In this document: positions 7,778-12,982 of the stretch, piece after piece | How the letters are laid out: each line of letters starts with the position of its first letter | Numbering within the stretch: the first letter of the stretch is position 1 | Assembly: GCF_043951915.1 (NCBI RefSeq) | Contig: NZ_JBINJD010000139.1 | Coordinates: forward strand, 1 to 12,982 | DNA from: Alienimonas sp043951915 | GTDB lineage: Bacteria > Planctomycetota > Planctomycetia > Planctomycetales > Planctomycetaceae | Length of the DNA: 12,982 nt | Reading direction: 5' to 3' | Notes under the pieces: generated by a model | Told to the model about the DNA's origin: nothing | The model's input: only the letters and a program-made list of their open reading frames with translations | The model's database searches: none | Made by a program: the position numbers and the translations under genes

Positions 7778-9418
7778 ATGCGTCGGTCCGGGCCGTCCGG
7801 CGAGTTCTCTTCGGGATCGGTCGATTCGCCCGCCCGGGCGGTCCGCGTCCCGGATTCCGCCCCCCCGTCCGCCGCTCGTTCCGTGTTCCCACAGGCTAGC
7901 CCCGCCGCGTCGCCCCGACGCAAACGCATCCTCATGTACGTCGGCGCCACGGTCGTCGCCGCGGCCTTCTTCGCGGCGGGCGCCGTCGTGGCGACGCCCG
8001 CCGGCCGCGGGCGTCTCGCCGACTGGCTGTCGCCGGCGTCCTCCGCGACGACGGCGGATCAGGTCGACGAGGGCGCCGCCGAGGCGGGCTCGACCGACGG
8101 GCCGAAATTGCTGGAGCTCAGCCGGCAGGCCCGGCAGAACTTGGGGCTCGCCGTCGCTCCGGTCCGCGTCGGGACCTACACACGCACGCTCACCGTGCCC
8201 GGCGTGCTGACCGACCGGCCCGGCGTGACCGACCGCGGGGTCACCTCGCCGGCGGTCGGGACCGTGGTGACGGTGCACGCCTTTCCCGGAGAGACCGTCC
8301 CGCCGGGCGGCAAACTGTTCACCGTGCGGCTGTTCAGCGAGTACCTCCAGCAGTCCCAGAAGGAGTTGTTCCAGGCCGTCCGCGACCGGGAGATCAATAA
8401 GCCGGCGCTCGACCGGGCGAGGCAGCTGGAGGCCCGCAACGCCGGCACCCGGGCCCGCACGGAGGAGTTGGAGGGCGTCAAAAAACGGCTCGAGGGGATC
8501 ATCGCCGCCCAGTACCACGACCTGATCACCCGCGGGCTGACGCCCGAGCAGGTCGCCGGGATCGTCCGCGGCCGGTTCGTGTCGACCGTCGACGTCTTCG
8601 CCCCGCCCGCTGAGGGCGACGACGTGGACGACGCCCCGGTCCACGTCGACCCGCTGGCCGAGGTCGCCGCCGCGACTGAGAACGAAGCCGCCCCGGAGAA
8701 CGAAATCGCTCCCGCAGACAACGCCGCGTCCGCGGAGGCCGGCGGGTTTCGTTTCGAGGTGCAGTCGCTGGCGGTCGAGCTGGGCCAGCAGGTGCAGGCC
8801 GGGCAGTTGCTGGCCACGCTGGCGGACCACCGGTCGCTGTTCATCGAGGGGCACGCCTTCAAGCGGGAGGCGGCCGCGCTGGCCCGGGCCGCGGAGCGGC
8901 ACTGGCCGGTCGAAGTGGAGTTCGCCGAGGACGAGGCCGCCGACTGGCCGCCGCTGAATCAGGACTTCCGCATCCGGCACCTCGCCAACACGGTCGACCC
9001 GGAGAGCCGCACGTTCGACTTCTACGTCCCGCTGGAGAATCAGTCCCGAACCTACGAGCGGGACGGCGAGACGTTCACCCTCTGGCGGTTCCGTCCGGGC
9101 CAGCGGGTCCGGCTGCGGGTGCCGATCGAGGAGTACCCCGGCGTGATCACCCTGCCGGCGGGGGCGGTCGTGCGGGAGGGGCCGGAGGCGTTCGTGTTCC
9201 AGCAGAACGGCGACCTGTTCCGGCGACTGCCGGTGCGGATCCTCCATGAAGACGCCCGGGAGGTCGTGCTGGCGAACGACGGCAGCGTGCCGAAGACCGC
9301 GTACCTCGCCCAGGGTTCGGCCGCGACGCTGAACCGCGTGCTCAAGGCCCAGGAAGCCGGCGGCGAGATGCCGGGCGTGCACGTGCACGCCGACGGCACC
9401 GTCCACGCCGCCCACTGA
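7778..9418 (+). CDS. RND efflux periplasmic adaptor (membrane fusion protein), CusB/CzcB type
   Basis: A 546-residue adaptor that links an inner-membrane metal pump to an outer-membrane channel. One membrane anchor is visible at about 51-72 (ILMYVGATVVAAAFFAAGAVV), preceded by basic RRKR, so the bulk is periplasmic. Next come a first barrel/lipoyl strand set around 118-185 (GTVVTVHAFPGETVPPGG), an alpha-hairpin at about 188-246 (EYLQQSQKELFQAVRD onward), the second lipoyl half at about 326-350 (FEVQSLAVELGQQVQAGQ), then the beta-barrel and membrane-proximal domains (FRIRHLANTVDPESRTFDFYV). An acidic linker of about 48 residues (278-325) splits the lipoyl domain. The protein ends in a histidine-rich tail, with H535, H537, H543 and H546. 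The ATG at 7778 lacks a clear ribosome site, and codons before about 7883 have looser third positions, so a GTG at 7883 is possible. The stop lies 12 bases before the permease start, which indicates co-transcription. Confidence 0.93.
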   Translation: MRRSGPSGEFSSGSVDSPARAVRVPDSAPPSAARSVFPQASPAASPRRKRILMYVGATVVAAAFFAAGAVVATPAGRGRLADWLSPASSATTADQVDEGAAEAGSTDGPKLLELSRQARQNLGLAVAPVRVGTYTRTLTVPGVLTDRPGVTDRGVTSPAVGTVVTVHAFPGETVPPGGKLFTVRLFSEYLQQSQKELFQAVRDREINKPALDRARQLEARNAGTRARTEELEGVKKRLEGIIAAQYHDLITRGLTPEQVAGIVRGRFVSTVDVFAPPAEGDDVDDAPVHVDPLAEVAAATENEAAPENEIAPADNAASAEAGGFRFEVQSLAVELGQQVQAGQLLATLADHRSLFIEGHAFKREAAALARAAERHWPVEVEFAEDEAADWPPLNQDFRIRHLANTVDPESRTFDFYVPLENQSRTYERDGETFTLWRFRPGQRVRLRVPIEEYPGVITLPAGAVVREGPEAFVFQQNGDLFRRLPVRILHEDAREVVLANDGSVPKTAYLAQGSAATLNRVLKAQEAGGEMPGVHVHADGTVHAAH

Positions 9419-9423
9419 AAGGA
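9417..9423 (+). promoter_or_regulatory. Ribosome binding site for the RND permease
   Basis: GAAAGGA overlaps the stop codon of the adaptor gene and ends seven bases before the ATG at 9431. It fixes the permease start and suggests coupled translation. Confidence 0.65.
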
Positions 9424-9430
9424 CGCACCG

Positions 9431-12400
9431 ATGCTCGACGCCGTCATCCGCTTCGCCCTCCGCAACCGCGTGCTCGTGCTCGCGGCGAGCGTCGCCACGC
9501 TCGTCTACGGCGCCCTGCTGGCCGCCCAGATGCCGATCGACGTCTTCCCGGACCTCGACCGACCGCGGGTTATCCTGCTGACCGAGGCCCGCGGGCTGGC
9601 CACCGAGGAGGTGGAAACGCTCGTCACCTACCCGCTGGAGATTGCCCTCTTGGGCGCCAGCGGGGTGGAGGACGTCCGCAGCCAGTCGACCGCCGGGCTG
9701 AGCGTGGTCTACGTGGAGTTCGGCTGGGACACGGAAATCCGCGACGCCCGCCGCACCGTGCAGGAGCGGCTGGCGACGCTCGCCGGCGTGCTGCCGGAGG
9801 GCGTCGTGCCGCAGATGACCCCGCCGTCCTCCATCATGGGGCAGATCGTCGTCGCCGGGCTCTCCCGGCAGGCCGGCCCCCGGGGCGGGACGCTGTACCC
9901 GATCGAATCGACCGGGCTGCTGCTCGAAGCCCTGTCGGAGGGGGAGGCGGATCGGTTCGCCGTCTGGCGGCCGACCGACCGCCGGCGGTCGGCGACGTGG
10001 GACCGCGTCGCCGATGCGACCGTCGAACCGGCGACGGGCGATCGCGTCGTGCTGGAGCGCCTCGGGGCGGTCGCCGGGGCCGCCGAAGGGGAAGACGGCG
10101 GGACGGAGACGCCGACGGTCCGCGTGACCCTCGACGGCCGGGAGCGGCTGGTGCGGCTGGCCTCCGACGCGGAGCGCCGGCGGGACCTGCGAACGATCGC
10201 CGACTGGATCGTCCGCCCCCGGCTCCGCAAGGTGACCGGCGTGGCGGAGGCCTTCGTGCTCGGCGGCGACCGCAAGCAGTACCAGGTCCGCATCGACCCG
10301 GCGGCGCTGCTGGAGTACGGGGTCTCATTGCAGGACGTGGAGGAGGCCCTGCACGAGAGCAACATCAATACCAGCGGCGGGTTCGCCGTGACCGGCGAGA
10401 CGGAGCGGCCGATCCGCGTGCTCGGGCGGCTCGGCCCGCGGCCGGAGCGGGTCGTCCAAGAGCTGAGGGCGGTGCCGGTCGGCGGAAACGAGCGCCGGCC
10501 GGTGCTGCTCGGACAGGTCGCCGAGGTGGTCGAGGCGGCGGAGTTCAAACGCGGCGACGGCAGCGTGAACGGCCGACCGGGCGTGGTGTTCACCGTCGTC
10601 AAGCAGCCGCACGTCGACACCCGCGGGCTCACCGACCGGGTCGAGGCGGCGCTGGCCGACGTGGAGGACACGCTCACCGCCGACCTCGTCGTCACGCCGG
10701 ACCTGTTCCAGCTGCGGGGGTTCATCGACCGCGGCGTGTTCAACGTCGGCGAGGCGCTGGCGATCGGAGCCGGGCTGGTCGTCGTCGTGCTCTTCCTGTT
10801 CCTGCTGAACGTGCGGACGACGTTCATCACCCTGACGGCGATCCCGCTGTCGCTGGTCGTCACCACGCTGGTGTTTCGGCTGATGGGTTGGCTGTCCGGC
10901 AGCGAACTGTCCATCAACGTGATGACCCTCGGCGGGCTCGCCGTGGCGATGGGGGAGCTGGTCGACGACGCGATCGTCGACGTCGAGAACATTTTTCGAC
11001 GGCTCAAGGAGAACAACGCCCGCCAGACGCCGCGGCCGGCCCTGCGGGTGGTCTACGAAGCCAGCCGGGAGATCCGCGGAGCAATCGTGTTCGGCACGGC
11101 CGTCGTGATCCTGGTGTTCCTGCCGCTGTTCGCCCTCGGCGGGGTGGAGGGGCGGCTGTTCGCCCCGCTGGGGGTGGCGTACATCACCTCGATCCTCGCC
11201 TCGCTGCTGGTCTCGCTGACCGTCACGCCGGTCCTGTCGTACTACCTGCTGCCGAACGCCCCGGCGACGCACAGCGAGGCCGACGGTCCGCTGCTCCGGG
11301 CGCTCAAGGCGCTGACGCGGCCGCTGGTCCGGCTGAGCATGGCGGCGCCGACGACGCTGCTGGTCCTGACTTGGGCCGCCGTGGCCGTCGCCGGCTGGCA
11401 GGCGTCGCAGCTGGGCCGGAACTTCCTGCCGGCCTTCGACGAGGGCAGCGTGCAGATCAACGTCTCGCTCCCCCCGGGCGCCTCGCTGGACGCCTCCAAC
11501 GCGGCGGCCGAGCTGATCGACCGCCGCCTCCGCGAACGGCAGGTCTCCCCGCAGCGGCCGGACGCCCCAATCCGGGCCTTCGTCCGCCGCACCGGCCGGG
11601 CGGAACTGGACGAGCACGCCTCCCCGGTCAACGCCAGCGAGTACATCCTCGCGATGAACCCCGCCAGCGAGCTGGAACGGGACGAGGCGATCGACGAGCT
11701 GCTCGAGGTCCTCCGCGACGAGGTCCCGGGCGTCGGGATCGAGGTCGAGCAGCCGCTGGCCCACCTGATCAGCCACATGATCTCCGGCGTCTACGCCCAG
11801 ATCGCGATCAAGGTCTACGGCGACGACCTGGACACGCTGCGGGGGCTGGCCGAGGAGATCGAAGCGACCGTGGCCGACGTGCCGGGCGTCACCCCGCCAG
11901 TGATCGAGCCGGTCCGCATGACCGAGGAGCTGCACGTCCGGCTGCGGCCGGAGGACCTCGCCTTCCACGGCCTGACCCGGGCCGACGTCGCGGGCCTCGT
12001 GCAGACGGCTCTGCAGGGGCACGTCGTCTCCGAGGTGCTGGAGGGCACGCGGCGGTTCGACCTGCTCGTGCGATTGGAGGAGCGGTCCCGCACCGACTAC
12101 GCCAACCTCGGCCGGCTGCGGATCGACCTGCCGGGCCGCGAGGGCCAGATCGAACTCCGCGAGGTGGCGGACGTCGAACGGGGCGTCGGCCCGAACGCCG
12201 TTCACCGGGAGAACGCCCGGCGGCGAATGGTCGTCCGCTGCAACACGCAGGGCCGCGACCTCGCCTCCGCGGTCGAAGAGATTCAAGCCCGGCTGGACGC
12301 CACGCTGGACTTGCCGCCCGGCTACTTCGTGGAGTTCGGCGGCCAGTTCGAGAGCCAACAGCGGGCCACCCGCACGATCCTGATTCTGGCGGGCGTGTCG

Positions 12401-12946
12401 GTCGTCGGCGTGTTCGCCGTGCTGCTGGTGCCGTTTCCCTCGGTGCGGATCGTCCTGCAGATCCTCAACGCCCTGCCGACGGCGTTCATCGGCGGGGTGG
12501 CGGCGCTGGTGATCACGGACCAGACGCTCACCGTCGCCAGCCTCGTGGGGTTCATTTCGCTGGGCGGCATCGCCGTCCGCAACGGCATTCTGCTGGTCAG
12601 CCACTACGTCCACCTGATGGCCGAGGAGGGCCAGCCGTTCAGCAAGGAGACGGTGCTCCGCGGCAGTCTCGAACGACTCGCCCCGGTGCTGATGACCGCC
12701 CTGACGGCCGGCATCGGTCTCGTCCCGCTGGTGCTCGGCGGGGACGAGCCCGGCCGCGAGATCCTCTACCCGGTCGCCACCGTGATTCTCGGCGGGCTGA
12801 CGACCTCGACCTTCTGCGAGTTCCTCGTCCACCCGGGCCTGTTCTGGCGGTTCAGCGGCCGCGACGCCGTCCGCCTCGCCGAGGGCACGCAGGAGGATTC
12901 ACTGGCCGACGCCCCGCACGATCTCGCCCCGGCGAGCCCCGCCTGA
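9431..12946 (+). CDS. Heavy-metal efflux RND permease, CusA/CzcA (HME-RND) family
   Basis: A 1171-residue inner-membrane proton/metal antiporter. The layout is that of the family: TM1 at about 10-30, a first large periplasmic loop, TM2-TM6 at about 442-597, TM7 at about 635-655, a second periplasmic loop, and TM8-TM12 at about 982-1133. TM4 carries the relay motif GELVDDAIVDVEN; D512 and E519 match the Asp/Glu pair spaced seven apart in CusA and CzcA, and the first CzcA aspartate is alanine (A506), as in CusA. Family signatures include TYPLEIALLG, PPSSIMGQI near 130-139, GVAEAFVLGGDRKQYQV and SGVYAQIAIKVYGDDLD. At about 1050 residues the family is usually shorter; the extra length is an insertion at about 147-251 in the first porter region. 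By-eye alignment puts N677, A735 and H782 where CusA has its three metal-binding methionines, so Cu(I)/Ag(I) is doubtful and a divalent metal more likely. It works with the adaptor just upstream; the outer-membrane partner is not in the window. Confidence 0.96.
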   Translation: MLDAVIRFALRNRVLVLAASVATLVYGALLAAQMPIDVFPDLDRPRVILLTEARGLATEEVETLVTYPLEIALLGASGVEDVRSQSTAGLSVVYVEFGWDTEIRDARRTVQERLATLAGVLPEGVVPQMTPPSSIMGQIVVAGLSRQAGPRGGTLYPIESTGLLLEALSEGEADRFAVWRPTDRRRSATWDRVADATVEPATGDRVVLERLGAVAGAAEGEDGGTETPTVRVTLDGRERLVRLASDAERRRDLRTIADWIVRPRLRKVTGVAEAFVLGGDRKQYQVRIDPAALLEYGVSLQDVEEALHESNINTSGGFAVTGETERPIRVLGRLGPRPERVVQELRAVPVGGNERRPVLLGQVAEVVEAAEFKRGDGSVNGRPGVVFTVVKQPHVDTRGLTDRVEAALADVEDTLTADLVVTPDLFQLRGFIDRGVFNVGEALAIGAGLVVVVLFLFLLNVRTTFITLTAIPLSLVVTTLVFRLMGWLSGSELSINVMTLGGLAVAMGELVDDAIVDVENIFRRLKENNARQTPRPALRVVYEASREIRGAIVFGTAVVILVFLPLFALGGVEGRLFAPLGVAYITSILASLLVSLTVTPVLSYYLLPNAPATHSEADGPLLRALKALTRPLVRLSMAAPTTLLVLTWAAVAVAGWQASQLGRNFLPAFDEGSVQINVSLPPGASLDASNAAAELIDRRLRERQVSPQRPDAPIRAFVRRTGRAELDEHASPVNASEYILAMNPASELERDEAIDELLEVLRDEVPGVGIEVEQPLAHLISHMISGVYAQIAIKVYGDDLDTLRGLAEEIEATVADVPGVTPPVIEPVRMTEELHVRLRPEDLAFHGLTRADVAGLVQTALQGHVVSEVLEGTRRFDLLVRLEERSRTDYANLGRLRIDLPGREGQIELREVADVERGVGPNAVHRENARRRMVVRCNTQGRDLASAVEEIQARLDATLDLPPGYFVEFGGQFESQQRATRTILILAGVSVVGVFAVLLVPFPSVRIVLQILNALPTAFIGGVAALVITDQTLTVASLVGFISLGGIAVRNGILLVSHYVHLMAEEGQPFSKETVLRGSLERLAPVLMTALTAGIGLVPLVLGGDEPGREILYPVATVILGGLTTSTFCEFLVHPGLFWRFSGRDAVRLAEGTQEDSLADAPHDLAPASPA

Positions 12947-12967
12947 CCCCGACCCGTTCCCCCGCGG

Positions 12968-12982
12968 CCGGGACGATCCCGG
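12968..12982 (+). terminator. Possible terminator stem after the efflux operon
   Basis: CCGGGA, a CGA loop and TCCCGG form a perfect 6-bp hairpin beginning 22 bases after the permease stop. The window ends at the last stem base, so any further pairing or a following T-run cannot be seen. In DNA this GC-rich such stems also arise by chance. Confidence 0.3.

Noticed and set aside
10325..12832. Reverse-strand open frame of about 835 codons opposite the permease
   Set aside because: Rich in His, Asp, Gln and Arg, as expected from antisense reading of a membrane protein with strong GC third positions. The forward frame has unmistakable RND motifs and a ribosome site.

Overview
The window is a very GC-rich stretch (by eye above 70% G+C, with nearly every third codon position G or C). 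All the genes I can support lie on the + strand. The composition, frequent GTG starts, weak or absent Shine-Dalgarno signals before some genes, and the form of the RND pump together suggest a high-GC planctomycete. That assignment is an inference; there is no rRNA or marker gene here.

Region 1 (1-7151) resembles a defence or mobile-DNA module. It opens with the 3' end of a gene whose product looks like a degenerate S24/LexA-type domain. This is followed, overlapping or after about 200 bases depending on the true start, by a giant helicase-nuclease gene. The helicase has an N-terminal DUF4011 domain, a superfamily 1 motor split by an alanine-rich stretch of about 1,100 residues, a Vsr/MTES_1575-type endonuclease domain and a C-terminal DUF3320-like domain. 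This DUF4011-helicase-Vsr layout is the one described for the single-gene Hhe anti-phage system.

Region 2 (7261-12946) is a heavy-metal efflux operon: a small exported histidine-rich protein, a periplasmic adaptor of the CusB/CzcB type, and an inner-membrane RND permease of the CusA/CzcA (HME-RND) family. The adaptor and permease are 12 bases apart and clearly co-transcribed. The outer-membrane channel (CusC/CzcC type) is not in the window. Metal would be caught in the periplasm by the histidine-rich protein and adaptor, then pumped out by the permease using the proton gradient. The permease lacks the methionine triad that marks Cu(I)/Ag(I) pumps in my by-eye alignment, so a divalent-cation substrate is more likely. 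It also carries an unusual insertion of about 100 residues in its periplasmic porter domain.

No rRNA, tRNA, CRISPR array, transposase or insertion-sequence ends were seen. Very long reverse-strand open frames are present but are shadows of the high GC content.
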